Part shown: one piece after another, positions 44,384 to 56,508 of the stretch
How the letters are laid out: each line of letters begins with the position of its first letter
Numbering within the stretch: the stretch's first letter is position 1
NCBI GenBank assembly: GCA_022432975.1
Contig: CM039511.1
Coordinates: 26,341,153 to 26,405,152 of the forward strand
Length of the DNA: 64,000 nucleotides
Direction of reading: 5' to 3'
Origin: Begonia masoniana
Taxonomy: Eukaryota; Streptophyta; Magnoliopsida; Cucurbitales; Begoniaceae
Translations under genes and position numbers: made by a program
The notes under the pieces: model-generated
Told to the model about the DNA's origin: nothing
The model's database searches: none
Seen by the model: only the letters and a program-made list of their open reading frames with translations

Positions 44384-46773
44384 TGTGACGACCTTTACAC
44401 TATTCCCTTATTTTACCGTATTATATTTTTTTTTATATTTAAAACTTTAAATCTAATGTTCGTGCGGAAATAAAACTTCTAAAATCTAAATCGAAATCGA
44501 AATTCGAATTGAAATCGTTAAAACAAAACTTCAAACAATTAAATTAAAACTTAAAATAATCAATTAATATAAAAGAAGTCAATCGCGAGGGCAAAAGGTC
44601 GATTTGCTCCCAGTTAACAGGGGCAATCGCAACAGGCGAACAATCGCGTGTTGTGAATCGCCACACTCCCTGGAGTTCCAGGGAGTGGCGATCCAAGAGG
44701 GGCGATTGATCCCCTCCTCAGGCGATCAATCGCCACTCTCTCTGCCTCCCACTCACTTTCGTTTCTTTTCCTTCCCTTTCTTTCTTTCTTTTCCCTTTCT
44801 TTCTTTTTCTCTTGCGCCAACTACACAAATACAGCTTTTACATACACCCTAACCAACACAATAACATCAAATATAAACTCACTCATATCCTCATCCTTTC
44901 ACATTCACCGAATCACCCTAAATAACGACTCAAAACGTATTTAAAATGCGATCAATTTTCCTGAAAACGAACTGCGTGGATATGTTTGAAAACCGTACAA
45001 AATCCCCTATGAAAATTTAAAACAACCAAGCAGTTCAAGAATTTCAAAATAAAAGTCGTCATTTAAGCATCCTATGCATATTCTATCCATTTTGTCCTAA
45101 AACACTTACATGCGGTCCCCACGGGTCATTTAAGCGTCGACTGCCCAGCACGCTGACACGGGAATTCTTCTTCAATCTGTACGATGATCTGGTAGAGGGA
45201 ACTCCTCCTCACCTGGATCTATGTCACCTACACCATAAAGACACCTATGAGATAAAAATCTCAGTAAGCTCTACGTAAATGCTAATGCATGATCATGTAT
45301 GCTCAGTGCTATGAAAACCGTCCATGTCAATGCATATATCCGTACGTGTCAGTCTATGGTTATCGGAAACGCTCGACAGATGGATAGGGCACGTCCAGCG
45401 GTTAGACAGCCCACACCATCTGAATGGAGGAAAACCCGCTCACCACGGAACGCCAGGTCTGAACCTCATCCCTGATAACCCCATGTCATGGTTATTTACT
45501 GTGATACTTTACTTGCCTTTACATGCATGTTCTTTTCATGAAATCCGTGCGTAAATTCATTTTCATGACATTTTTTAAAAACCATGATGCATGAACAGTT
45601 CAATATAAACAATATAACATAACTGACGAGCATACCATTAAAACACAACAATCAACCTATAAAATAACCGAACCTAAACTACCCAACCTACGACATTTAA
45701 ACAATCACGTCACCCAAACTCCTCGAGACGACTTCGACATACGGTGTAGGCCTATCGGCCAGAGTAAGCATGAGAACTTACCTCGTGCATGCTGCAATCC
45801 AAGCTCCGTCCACGAGCGTTGTTTACCTAAGAAATTTCACAATATCATTGTTAAAACGAGCTTAAACCGTTGAATGTCCAAATTTAACGAAACCTTGACT
45901 AAGGACATTCCTTAAAGCTCTAATTTGATTTAATAGCGCATTTTAGCAAACATTACACATTCTACATTCCAAAACCTCAATTAACGAGCATTTTCCACAA
46001 ACTCGAAAATCCTAAAACTTTAACATTCTCACAAATCAATCTAACTTCGTCCAAAAACGTTCAATACGTCCTTTATATCATCAATCACAATAAACTTATT
46101 AATTTTGGACCCTAAATCAAATTTTCAACAGAAACCCTAAACGAACCCTAATCGTCTTAAATCGCTAAAAACTGAAATCTAAAGTTCCAAAACCATAGAA
46201 CCTTACCTAGAGCGTCGATTGGAAGAGAAAACACGAAGAATGGAGGATAAACGGAGGAAGCACGGTGGTCGGACGTGAGGAATTGCCGTGAGGAGAAGAT
46301 GTCGCCGCGGGAGAGAGAGAAAAGGAAAATGCAGAAGGAATCGTGAAGTCTGGGAGAAGAGAGGAGAAATTATGTTTTTAATAAATTTTGCTTGGCAAAT
46401 TACCATTTTGCCCTTCTATTGTTTTTATATTTGTTTCGTCCTTCATTTCGTTAATTGTCTAACGATTCGGTTTCTCCAAATCTCCTTATTTCGCCAATAA
46501 TTCCAACTTATTACTAGAGTTCTATTAAAACTGTCCGTGCGCAATTCGGACCTCGTTTACTATTTTTACTAAAATGTCCATTATATTACGAGAAACGTAA
46601 TTACTCGAAATATAGTGTTATTACTCCGAAAAATCCCGTAAATTTCTTAAAATTCCTACTACTCGTTAGGATCGTAATGATGCTTTCTTTTCGTAAAATA
46701 GATTGATTTGACATATTTACCAAAAATGTCATTTACATTAAAATAATAATAAACCGTACAGCCGGATATTACA
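44384..46773 (-). mobile_element. 3' LTR of J (left)
   Basis: 2390 bp, minus, from TGTAATATCCGGC at 46773 to GGTCGTCACA at 44384. Short exon 45782-45826 (45 nt) between TTTCTTAG and CGAG followed by GTAAGT. The intron-2 acceptor TTATGGTGTAG is near 45230. The motif ATCCACGCAGTTCGTTTTC is near 44970, then the hairpin zone and a (CTTT)n-like pyrimidine tract at 44765-44810. ORFs over the pyrimidine tract are artefacts. Confidence 0.95.
44623..44734. repeat. Hairpin cluster in the 3' LTR of J
   Basis: 44664-44687 has perfect 11-bp arms CACTCCCTGGA around GT. 44701-44734 has arms GGCGATTGATC and GATCAATCGCC with a 12-nt loop. The preceding GCAACAGGCGA hairpin is disturbed here by two substitutions but perfect in the 5' LTR. 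Confidence 0.9.
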
Positions 46774-46786
46774 ATCCATCCACCTT
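46774..46786 (-). other. Polypurine tract of J
   Basis: Minus-strand AAGGTGGATGGAT adjacent to the 3' LTR at 46773, preceded by TTTGAGGACAAAATTT. Confidence 0.9.
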
Positions 46787-46813
46787 ATTTAAAATTTTGT
46801 CCTCAAAATTTGC

Positions 46814-49723
46814 TTATACAAACAACTCGGGATACTTAGCCATCATATCCTGCTATCGCTCCCAAGTCGCTTCTTCAACCTCGTGGTTCCGCCATAGGAG
46901 TTTAACTAGCGGAATTTCTTTGTTGCGCAAAACCTTGATAGAAGACTCCAAAATACGTACCGACCTCTCCTCGTAAGTCAAAGTAGGATGCACCTCGATG
47001 TCTCTCACCTCCACTATATGCGATGGATCGCGCAAACACTTCCGAAGCATAGACACATGAAATACGTCGTGGATACCTTCCATAGAAGCCGGAAGCTCTA
47101 ATCTGTACGCCATCTTCCCGATCCTCTTCAGAATAGGAAAGGGCCCCACATAACAAAGGTTCAACTTACCCCTCCTTCCGAATCTCATGACGCCTTTAAA
47201 CGGAAAAACTTTAAGGTAGACCTCATCACCTTCTTCAAACTTCAGTTTCCTCCATCTCATGTCAGCATAGCTCTTCTGTCGGCTCTGAGCTATCTCGATA
47301 CGCTGTCTGATAACGGCAATCTTCTCTGCCGTTTGCTGTAGAATCTCAGGACCAACGATGCTGGCCTCGCCAACCTCGTCCCAATACAACGGAGACCTAC
47401 ACTTCCGACCATACAGCGCCTCGTACGGAGCCATCCCAATCGTAGCCTGGAAGCTGTGGTTGTACGAGAACTCGATCAGTGGCAAATATCTGCTCCACGA
47501 TCCCTGAAACTCCAGCACACAGGCTCTGAGCATATCCTCAAGAATTTGATTAGTTCTCTCTGTCTGTCCATCAGTCTGAGGATGAAATGTCGTGCTGAAA
47601 TTAAGCTGAGTCCCCATAGCCTTATGCAGGCTCTTCCAAAACTTCGAAGTAAATCTCGGATCTCTGTCTGAAATGATCGAAACTGGTACTCCGTGCAATC
47701 TCACAATCTCCTGCATATAAAGCTTGGCGAGCTGATCCATAGAAGACGCCATCTTCACAGCTAAGAAGTGAGCCGACTTTGTCAATCGGTCCACAATCAC
47801 CCAGACGCCATCATGGCCCTTCGTCGTCCTCGGGAGTCCCACAATAAAATCCATGGAGATCTGCTCCCATTTCCACTCCGGAATAGGCAGTGGCTGTAGC
47901 ATTCTGGGCGGTCTCTGATGTTCTGCCTTAACCTGTTGACAGACTAGACAGGTTTCAACGTACTTGGTGACCTCTCTCTTCATATTTGGCCACAAGAAAT
48001 GTTGTTTTAAATCCCGGTACATCTTAGTACTTCCCGGGTGCACAGAATATGTCGAAGAATGTGCCTCGGCCAATATCTCCTTCTTCAGATCCTCGTCGTT
48101 AGGCACGTACCACCTATGCCTGAACTTTAGAACACCATCATCTGATAAGTGGAAATCCGACGAGTCACCTAACGTCATACTCGATCGGAGCTCCTCACAC
48201 TCCGTATCATTCTGCTGAGCTTCGCGTATCCTATCTAGAATAGTCGGCCTGAGAGAAATGTTAGTGAGCATACTAGACAACTCTGCCACTATCTCCACAT
48301 CGAACCTCTCGATTTCAGACCGCAACGTAACTGACATCGCTGCTAGTGAAGGCTGACTCGTAGAAGGCACTCTACTCAAAGCATCAGCAACCTTGTTCGC
48401 CTTTTCTGGATGGTACTTGATATCAAAATCATAATCTTTGACGAACTCAAGCCACTGTCTCTGTCGCATATTCAGCTCCTTTTACGTAAATAAATACTTG
48501 AAGCTTTTCTGGTAAGAAAATATCTCACACTGCTGCCTATATAAATAATGTCTCCATATCTTCAGTGCGAAGACCACAGCTGCTAACTCAAGGTCGTGCG
48601 TAGGGTAATTCTGCTCGTACGGCTTCAGCTGCCGAGAAGCATAAGCAATAACTCTTCCCTCCTACATCAATACACAACCGAGTCCTACTCCAGACGCATC
48701 ACAATAAATACTAAACTTGTCACCTTCAACAGGTAGTGCCAATACTGGAGCGGTGGTCAATCTCTGCTTTAATTCCATAAAACTGCTGTCACAGGCAGCC
48801 GACCACATAAATCTCTCGTTCTTCCGAGTCAATCATGAAAGAGGAAGTGCGATCTTCGAAAATCCCTCTATGAATTTCCGATAATAACCAGCTAATCCCA
48901 GAAATCCACGCACCTCACGTACGTTCTTCGGCTGTGGCCAATCTCTGACCACCTGAATTTTGCTCGGATCCATAGAAACTCCATCCTACGAAATAATATG
49001 GCCAAGGAAGCTCACTCTGTCTAGCCAAAACTCGCACTTCGAAAACTTTGGATATAGCTGGCGTTGACTCAGAATCTGTAAAACAATCCTCAGATGTTCT
49101 TCGTGCTCTTCCTTTGTTTTAGAATAGATTAGATATCGTCGATGAAAACCACCACGAACTTGTCCAAGTACTCCTTGAAGACACGGTTCATCAAATCCAT
49201 AAACGCTGCAAGGGCATTAGTAAGTCCAAAAGACATGACAAGGAACTCATAATGCCCATACCTCGTTCGGAATGCCGTTTTCTGAATATCCTCTCTTCAG
49301 ACCTTCAGCTGATAATAACCCGAGCATAGGTCAATCCTGGAAAACACTCGGGCACCTTGCAGCTGATCAAACAAGTCATCGATCCGAGGCAGTGGATACT
49401 TATTCTTCACCGTCAATTTGTTCAACTCTCTATAACCGATGCACATCCTGAGGGTCCCGTCCTTCTTCTTAACAAATAAAACGGGCGCACCCCAAGGAGA
49501 AACACTGGGTCGAATAAAACCCCTCTCTAACAACCCATCAAGCTGAGTTCTCAACTCTCTCAACTCAGCTGGTGCCAACCGGTACGGGTTTTTAAACCTT
49601 GGCGCGGTATTAGGATAGACATCAATAGTGAATTCAATCTCCCGGTCCGGCGGTAACCTGGGAAGATCATCAAGAAAAATCTCAGAGAACTCTCTGACAA
49701 TAGGAATGTCACTCGGCTTCACT
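46814..49723 (-). pseudogene. pol: pol of J: RT, RNase H, integrase, chromodomain (broken)
   Basis: RT begins [11 protein letters not shown] at the K insertion and is open to a TGA at 49297-49299 (LKV followed by stop, from CGG). Between 49296 and 48470, RT motif FIDD and RNase H are broken by several stops and frame changes. From 48469 to 46853 the frame is open: the RNase H end, integrase with CLVCQQ and intact catalytic D, D, E ([17 protein letters not shown]), GPY/F-like YVGPFPIL, and a chromodomain-like segment to EEATWER, where CAG has become TAG. The original stop is at 46814. Confidence 0.93.
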
Positions 49724-50585
49724 CCGCTGTGTAACGACCCTCAAACTATTCCTAATTTCCCGTACGAAATTTTTCTTTTTAAGCCTCTAAATCAATTAAA
49801 ACACCCTCGAAAAACTTTAAAGAAAATTCATTTATCATACAAAAACAGTTTACATAAAACCACTCGACCTTCTATCATTCCTCAATTTATCAACTTATAA
49901 CTTCTTCACAATATCATTTCTATCTCCATTTCAATTGTACATTTTACATAAACTTTCCAAACATTCATACGTTCTCGTAACTCTGCCCAAATCCAACTCT
50001 AAACATGATTAAAATGAAGTACATTTTCACGAAAACAAACTGCATGGTTCCATTTAAAAGTGTGACATATCCTCCTGTTTACAAAATCACCAAGCAGTTC
50101 AAAAAATCCAAATAAAAACCTTAACAAACGTTTTATAAAACAAATCTATCAACTAAACAGAATCAAACACCCTAAAACGTACCAACTACCAATTAAACTA
50201 AAAACATTCCCATAACGTTAAATTAATGATTTAAACAAAACATTTGAAACATCAACATAAAAATCTAACACCTAACCAGAACCAAACATCCTAATATGTT
50301 CGACTATACAAATTTATCTAACTAATCCATCATTCACCCAGAATATCTCAATACCCTCAAAGTACATACGTAAATCCCCACGGGTCGGTTAAGCATCGAC
50401 TGCGCCAGCACACCCCGCGAGCCATCCTCCGTCAACTGCATCGCTCCTCAGGTGGAAGGATCTCGTCCTCACCTACGTCAGGATCACCTACACCATACAG
50501 ACAATCTATGAGCTAAAGGCTCAGCAAGTTTCGTAAATGCTAATGCATGCTAATGCAACGTGGAAATTCATTTTCTTTATAATAG

Positions 50586-50875
50586 TGTGGTACTGTGACA
50601 AGCCACTGTCGTGCCCCCACAGTAGATCAATAGCCCCACCTTCTGGCCACACCTTCTGGCCACACCGGTGTGGTACTGTGACAAGCCCCTGTCGTGCCTC
50701 CACAGTAGATCAATAGCCCCACCTTCTGGCCACACCTCTTTTCATGAAAACTATGCAGAAATTCATTTTCTTAAAAACGATGTGGTACTGTGACAAGCCC
50801 CTGTCGTGCCTTCACAGTAGATCAATAGCCCCACCTTCTGGCCACACCTCTTTTCATGAAAACTATGCTTATTTG
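50586..50875. repeat. About 80-113 bp tandem repeats in LTR K
   Basis: Three copies begin GTGGTACTGTGACAAGCC (about 50586, 50669 and 50782) and contain CCCCACCTTCTGGCCACACC. The first copy is shorter and ends with a repeated CTTCTGGCCACACC. Confidence 0.88.
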
Positions 50876-50917
50876 AAAACCATGATGCATGAACTATAAC
50901 GTAACACAAACATACAT

Positions 50918-51090
50918 AACGAGCATACCATCAAAACGATAAGACACATATTCTATAACACAATAAACCTAACTACCGAGCATACCATCAAAACGATAAA
51001 GAACATAATCTATAAAACAATAAACCTACTACCGAGCATACCATCAAAACGATAAAGAACATAATCTATAAAACAATAAACCTAACTACC
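50918..51090. repeat. 55-58 bp tandem repeats in LTR K
   Basis: Three copies containing GAGCATACCATCAAAACGAT at about 50920, 50978 and 51033, followed by TATAAAACAATAAACCTA. They lie in the predicted intron 2. Confidence 0.88.
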
Positions 51091-51982
51091 CATCCAAAAC
51101 AATTAAATAAACACGTCACCAAAATTCCTCGAGACAACATTCGACGTACGGTGTAGGCCAATCGGCCAAAGAAGATCACGAGAACTTACCTGTCGTCCGT
51201 AGTCCGCTGGTTTTGGCACATCTCGTCACCTATGGCTTGACCTATGACAAACATCCAAGTTTCATTAAATCAAGCTTACATTCACCAATTTACTCTCAAA
51301 CTACTATTTCTAGCCTAATCAAACCAAAACCTAACTAAACGGGCCATTAATTCGGGTTTGGTAAAACCGACCGGAAACTTCGAACGCACGTAACTTTTGC
51401 GTCGGATATTGGAATCAAACGATTCCAGCGGCCACGTACTCCTCTAATAACCTATTTTAATCTGCCAAAAGGAATTTTAAAACAAACAACTCTAACTAGG
51501 TCAAAAATCCAAAAACCCGAATCTGCCCTAAACCGAGAATTTCACCAATTTCGGTTTTCCATCGATTCTCATCAATTTCTTCACCAATCGACCACAATTA
51601 GCCCCAATTAGCCTAAACTAATCAAAATTTCAAGGATACACACACGAAACCCGAAATGCCAAATTAGGGCATTCTGATTTTTCGCTCAATTCGAGCACAA
51701 CACGGCCAGGCGACCTTCGCCGGCCTAAGCCCGGTCATTTGACGCCAAGAACGGCCAAAAGCCGCCGGAAATCAGAGCTCAATCGAGCTCGTTCTTCGCG
51801 GCCCTAAATCGAACCGAAAACAGGGAGAAAACCGGCCATACCGTCGGTTCGTGCGCGGAAACAGGTCGGAGCCCCACGCCGCCGTTGTCTGGCCGGAGAA
51901 CGTCGGAGAACGCCGATGAACCGGCCGTCGGTCGCCGTCGTCTCCCTCTCCTCTCCTCTCCCTTCGCGCTCGGGCTCGGGCT

Positions 51983-52010
51983 CGACAGAATAGCCTCGGC
52001 TATTCTGTCG
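51983..52010. repeat. Perfect 13-bp-arm hairpin near the putative start of LTR K
   Basis: CGACAGAATAGCC and GGCTATTCTGTCG separated by 2 nt, next to a TAA microsatellite (about 52041-52071). It occupies the same position as the unrelated hairpin in LTR C. Confidence 0.85.
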
Positions 52011-52037
52011 ATTTCTATTGTTTATTTTTATTTTTTT

Positions 52038-52040
<3 letters not shown>

Positions 52041-52071
<31 letters not shown>
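52041..52071. repeat. (TAA)n microsatellite in LTR K
   Basis: About ten uninterrupted TAA/AAT units in the promoter-proximal part of the LTR. Confidence 0.95.
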
Positions 52072-52075
<4 letters not shown>

Positions 52076-52414
52076 CTATTTTATTGAACATCACTACCTC
52101 TCGTGTTTTCAACTGTTTCGAATTTCTTATTTCGCCGATAAATCCAACTTATTATCTGGGTTCTATTAAAACTGTCCGTTCGTGAATCGGACCTCGTTTA
52201 CTATTTTTACTAAAATTATATTACGAGAAACGTTATTAATCGAAATATAGCGTTGTTATTCCGAAAATTCTCGTAATTTTCTTAAAATTCCAATAAATCG
52301 ATAGGATCCTAATAACGCTTTCTTTTCGTAAAACGGACCTGATTTAGCATATTTACAAAAATGCCACTTATATTAAAATAATAATATTCCGTAAAGCGGG
52401 GTATTACACCGCTG

Positions 52415-53010
52415 AGCAACTGAATATCAAATACTGAGGCCAAATAAATAGAGCACGCACCTATAAACTGCTCGTTGACCTTCATGGAATAAGAAGTAGG
52501 CGATCCAATCGATCGGTTCATCGCCTGATAATAAAACTCAGCTTTACCCGGGGGTCGAAATGTCACGATCCCGGAATGACAATCGATGGTGGCGAAGTGC
52601 TGCGATAGCAAATCCATCCATAAGATAACATCATAGATCTCTATGCTCATAACAATCAAGCGAGCATAGAGGGTACTGTTCCCAACTGAGACAATATTAC
52701 CCTGAACAACCTGACCTGACTGCATACGCTGTCCTGAAGGTAGCATCACACTGTACTCGCATTCTACTAACTCAGGCACAAGCTTCAGTCTACATACGTA
52801 GGCAGTGGAAACAAAAGAATGTGTAGCTCCCGTGTCTATCAAAGAAAATACAGCTACACCCGAAATCAGAATAGTACCTGCTATCACAGAAGGCTGAGCC
52901 TCATCATCAACATCACCGGGCTCGATAAATGCAAAGATCCTCGGCATAACTGTTCTCTGATCGGCAGCTGCCCTCGGACAGTTCTGAGCAAAATGGCCGA
53001 TCTCTCCACA
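52415..53010 (-). pseudogene. gag end and protease of J, between LTRs K and L
   Basis: Reads minus from the second half of the CCHC knuckle (CGEIGHFAQNC, 53010 downward) through [19 protein letters not shown] to protease DTGATHSF (near 52840) and the protease-RT linker ending LLSG at 52415. The frame is open. L cuts it inside the knuckle and K in the linker. Confidence 0.93.
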
Positions 53011-53169
53011 TCTATTGTAACACCCTACATTCTCAGTCAGGTGAATTTTTTTTCTTAACGAAATTAACGGTCACCTCTTTATTTGACCTTTTATTTAATA
53101 ATTATATGCCAAAGCTTATTGGATTTCTACTGTAGTGGCAGAATTGTAATTAAGGAGGAACTTATCTGG

Positions 53170-53178
53170 TATAAATAG
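53170..53178 (+). promoter_or_regulatory. TATA box of LTR L
   Basis: TATAAATAG, about 155 bp into the LTR and about 160 bp before the first donor-like site. Confidence 0.65.
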
Positions 53179-53667
53179 AAAGTATAAACCTTAAACCCCA
53201 ATTAAACCTCACTGTAGCCGACACATTTACTCTCGGCGATTTATCTCTTCTCTGGAGCTCTCTCTCTCAGCCAGTTACAGCTCCCTTTAGCGACAGTCTG
53301 TTAAGTCTCTTTTCTGACAATCCACGCCCTAGGTAAGACTCGAACAATGTAGTTACGGGTTATCTATTTGAGTTCTGTTTTCAGTTAGAACCCGAGGTTT
53401 CAGATCCTTCGATGGTAGAGTAATAATAGGATCATTTCTATTATGCGTTTAGTAAAGGCATTTCTGAGTTGATTCTGGACATTTAGATAACTGTATGCGA
53501 TTAGTCACTGGGCTCAATCTAGTTATTTAGATTGTAGAAATTTAATCCACGCACACAAGGTGCTCGGCTGATGAATATAGAAAATACAAGTAGGATAAGC
53601 ATTAGGATGATTTTTGGTTAGCATTATTAGGATTTTATTTTTAACATGGTAATGTGAAATGATTCAG

Positions 53668-53712
53668 GTGAAGAAGATTTGAAAGGAGTATTCCATTTGC
53701 AAAGGACACCAG
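53668..53712 (+). other. Predicted 45-nt LTR short exon, LTR L
   Basis: Between GATTCAG and CCAG followed by GTAAGT. It starts GTGAAGAAGATTTG, unlike the G/I/J exons, yet has the same length. Confidence 0.5.
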
Positions 53713-54660
53713 GTAAGTGAATGTATTAAGATTTCCGACCAATAGGGCCCTACATCACAAGGATATTAAGTTAGTTTCAGTTGTTTGATGTTTGTTCTGT
53801 GTTAGTAAGATTTCTTGTATTTGGATGATTTATGGATGTTGAGGGTTTTGTTATGTGATGTCCTGGTATGATACTTTCTATAGTCAGATGATTCTAGAGC
53901 ATCCATGTCATGCATCATGATTTACTTCTCAAGCATATGAAAATGTTTTATGAGTATGTTTTTCCCATGAATAAGAGATGACAACGAATATGAAACTTAT
54001 GCAACCAGATTAAGTGAGGGTTGGGGCGGTTTGGCGTATGTCACTGTCCAAAGAGAAAGACCATGAATACGGCCCGAAAGGGACTATGTACACTTGCACT
54101 GTCATCCCCCCTTTACGGCACAAATCCTCCCTTAATCCATATGATGAAAGTGATGAACAAAAACACGAATAAGAACAAGAAAAGAGCATGAAACGAACAT
54201 GAACATGATTTCCTTGCAACTATGCATTCACGTATACATGTTAGTATTGCATTCCTTACTAAGCATTAGGCTTATAGTTTAAACCTTATGATGTAGGTGA
54301 CGAGATTTCAAGTGAGGATTCCAAAGCTAATGAAGATGTCTAAGTCTGGTTGTTGGAAGGTGATCAGGGTGCAATTCTGTGGCTGGATGGCGATTGAGAC
54401 CCCCGGTTAATGCTCTATGATTTTATTATGATTAAGAATATGGTAGTTTAAGTAGGATGAGTTTACTTTTATAACATTGAGTTTTGAAACTGTCTGGTTG
54501 ACTACTGAGTCTGGGAATGATTATATGGATTATTAAATGATCTGTTGTTAAGTCTTCCGCTATATGTATACTGGATGGTTCTCAGATTTTCATTTATAAG
54601 AGTGATTAGTCAATGAAGTTAGAAGTCTATGCATATCTATGTCCTCTGTTAGCTGTACCC

Positions 54661-55100
54661 TATCGGATGATGTTAGGAATTTGCACCTACCAAAAGATGT
54701 TCTCTATCGGAAGATGTATGAGTTTGCATCAACCGATAGATATCCTCCATCGGAAGATGTATGAGCTTGCATCCACCGGTAGATGTTCTCTATCGGAAGA
54801 TGCCTTAAATGAGTACGTGGAGTACACAAGTCTATCGGTAGATGTTGTGTGTTTCTCATCGGTAGATGTTGTGTGTTTCTCATCGGTAGATGTAAGTAAA
54901 ATGTCTTGTCGTTTTGCCATCGGTTGATGTGAGTAAAACTTTGTCGCCTAGTAATCGGCAGAAGCAAATAAGTCTTCTGCCAGGTGATGTCTAAAGAATC
55001 ACACGTATGGCACGTGCCCATCGGTAGATGTCTTCTACTGAGTGATGTCTAGCGAGTCACGCGTAGAGCACGTGACGATCGGATGATGTGCTTTCTATCG
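54661..55100 (+). repeat. ATCGG-type repeats in LTR L
   Basis: More than a dozen degenerate copies of TATCGGAAGATGT, CATCGGTAGATGTTGTGTG and similar, including a perfect 22-bp tandem pair near 54846-54892. Same position relative to the intron-2 acceptor as the arrays in A1, A2 and D. Confidence 0.88.
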
Positions 55101-55395
55101 GTAGCTGTCTGCAATCCTATGCAGCCCGAGAACGATAAAGTCGTGTGATCTGTGGGCATTTTTCCTATTGGCCGATTATGTTATAGATTAATGTTTGAAT
55201 CTGTTCACTCTATTCTATGATGATGTATGCTACAACTTTACGGAATGTCAAGTTCTTGAAGGTGGAGTTCTGTTAGATATGCTAATGTTTTTTTTAGAAA
55301 AGAAAAAAAAATAATGAATAAAGTGTAATTTAGAGTTAGTATTCTTCGAAAGTTATGAATTTCGTGGCGACTCCAACTGGGGTCGTTACATCTAT

Positions 55396-56347
55396 AGCAA
55401 CTGTTCGTTCCCAATCGACAAGCGCCATAATGTTCCTTCTGGCACTTTGGACAAACGAGCTTCTGAGTATCCCCTTGGACCTGTTTCCCTTTGCCCTGCT
55501 CACCCTTACCATCGTAGGGCCTCTTCGTACCTCTCTGTTGTTGTTGCTGCGGTTGTCCTCTCGGTTGCCAGCCTTTATTCTGAGGCCGTGGGTGGATCTC
55601 ATGAAAGAAGCCTCTAGCTGGCTCCCTTGGTTTAATAGAATCCCTTTCAACTGCCTCGATCTCAAGGGCTCTGGCCACAATCTCGTCGTAGGATACATTC
55701 CGTACCCCTAATATAGTAAGGCTCCTCCGAAACTCCTGACTAAACCCTTGTAAAAATCTGCGCACTTTGTCCTCATTCACGCTGATCTGTCGTGGTGCAA
55801 ATCGGGACAGGACTTCGAACCTCCTTACATATTAGGCAATAGAACCGACCTGCTGCAACTGCATAAACTCAACCATCTTCACCTCTCGTACTGTATGGCT
55901 GAAATACTTATCGTAAAATACTTCTCTGAACCGGTCCCAGCTCATAATAGTCACGTTTGTGGTAGCCTTGATGGAATCCCACCAAAATCGAGCATCCAAG
56001 GCTAGGTGGTAGGTCACCAACGTAACCTTCTCTCCGTCCTCAATACTAGCATAGGCCAGCATGTCCTCCATGGTTCGAACCCACTCCTCAGCTGAAGAGG
56101 GATCCGTAGACTGTCCGTTTAATATAGGAGGTTGGAGCTTCTGAAATCTTTCAATCCCTCGATTGCCCTGAGTCGTCGTCTCCCGGGCCCTAGCACCTTC
56201 ACGGTCAATTAAGGTACCAAGTTGCTGGGATTGCCTCTCCATTTGTTGGGTCTGACGCTCCATATGTTGGGACTGTTGGGCAATAAAGTCTTTAAGAGTA
56301 TCTATCGTATCGTCTCGGTCGTCTCGATCGTTTCCTCGACGCACCAT
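55396..56347 (-). pseudogene. gag: gag of J, N-terminal part (cut by LTR L)
   Basis: ATG at 56347 (MVRRGNDRDDRDD), 12 nt downstream of the leader acceptor. A Gln-rich coiled-coil-like N-terminus (about residues 20-55, repeated QQMERQ) is followed by the capsid-like gag domain ([25 protein letters not shown]), a basic/Gln-rich linker, and the Cys pair CPKCQKEHYGAC. It then runs into the knuckle, which L interrupts after CYR. One in-frame TAA lies at 55832-55834 after GSIA. Confidence 0.93.
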
Positions 56348-56359
56348 AATTATATACTC

Positions 56360-56425
56360 CTATATAAAAGTTAAAACAAATATTCTAAGAAACTAGAAAT
56401 CAATTAAAGCTATAAACATACTTAC
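56360..56425 (-). other. Intron-like segment between PBS and gag (66 nt), element J
   Basis: Minus-strand CAACT followed by GTAAGT at 56425 and acceptor TTATATAG ending 56360. Equal in length to the G segment. Confidence 0.6.
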
Positions 56426-56495
56426 AGTTGATGAAGAATGTCCGCGTAGTGGCTGTGCAGTCGAGCAGTCTACAGAACCGATTTTAAAACCTGGG

Positions 56496-56508
56496 GGCTC
56501 TGATACCA
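56496..56508 (-). other. Primer-binding site of J
   Basis: Minus-strand TGGTATCAGAGCC, 5 nt from the 5' LTR boundary at 56514. Confidence 0.95.

Larger units (their letters stand above)
49730..52408 (-). mobile_element. Solo LTR K inside pol of J
   Basis: 2679 bp, minus, termini TGTAATACCCCGC (52408) and GGTCGTTACA (49730). Flanked by CCGCTG on both sides (49724-49729 and 52409-52414), a 6-bp duplication. Splice-like donor CAG followed by GTAAGT at 51189; acceptors TCATAG/CCATAG upstream give a 40- or 52-nt short exon. 51360-51500 is closely similar to LTR C at 11473-11610 although the rest is not, so K is mosaic. There is no GATCGATC palindrome cluster. Confidence 0.95.
53016..55390 (+). 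mobile_element. Solo LTR L inside gag of J
   Basis: 2375 bp from TGTAACACCCTACATTC to GGGGTCGTTACA with TSD TCTAT (53011-53015, 55391-55395). TATAAATAG at 53170-53178. Donor CCTAG followed by GTAAGA at 53333; acceptor GATTCAG ending 53667; 45-nt exon 53668-53712; donor CCAG followed by GTAAGT at 53713; acceptor TTATGATGTAG ending 54296. ATCGG-type repeats lie downstream. The intron-2 region resembles LTR D (TTTGGCGTATGTCACTGTCC in both). Confidence 0.96.

Noticed and set aside
44760..44820. Polypyrimidine tract as a polypurine tract of another element
   Set aside because: It is inside the J LTR (also at about 56885-56960) and not next to an LTR terminus; a simple repeat with length difference between the two copies.
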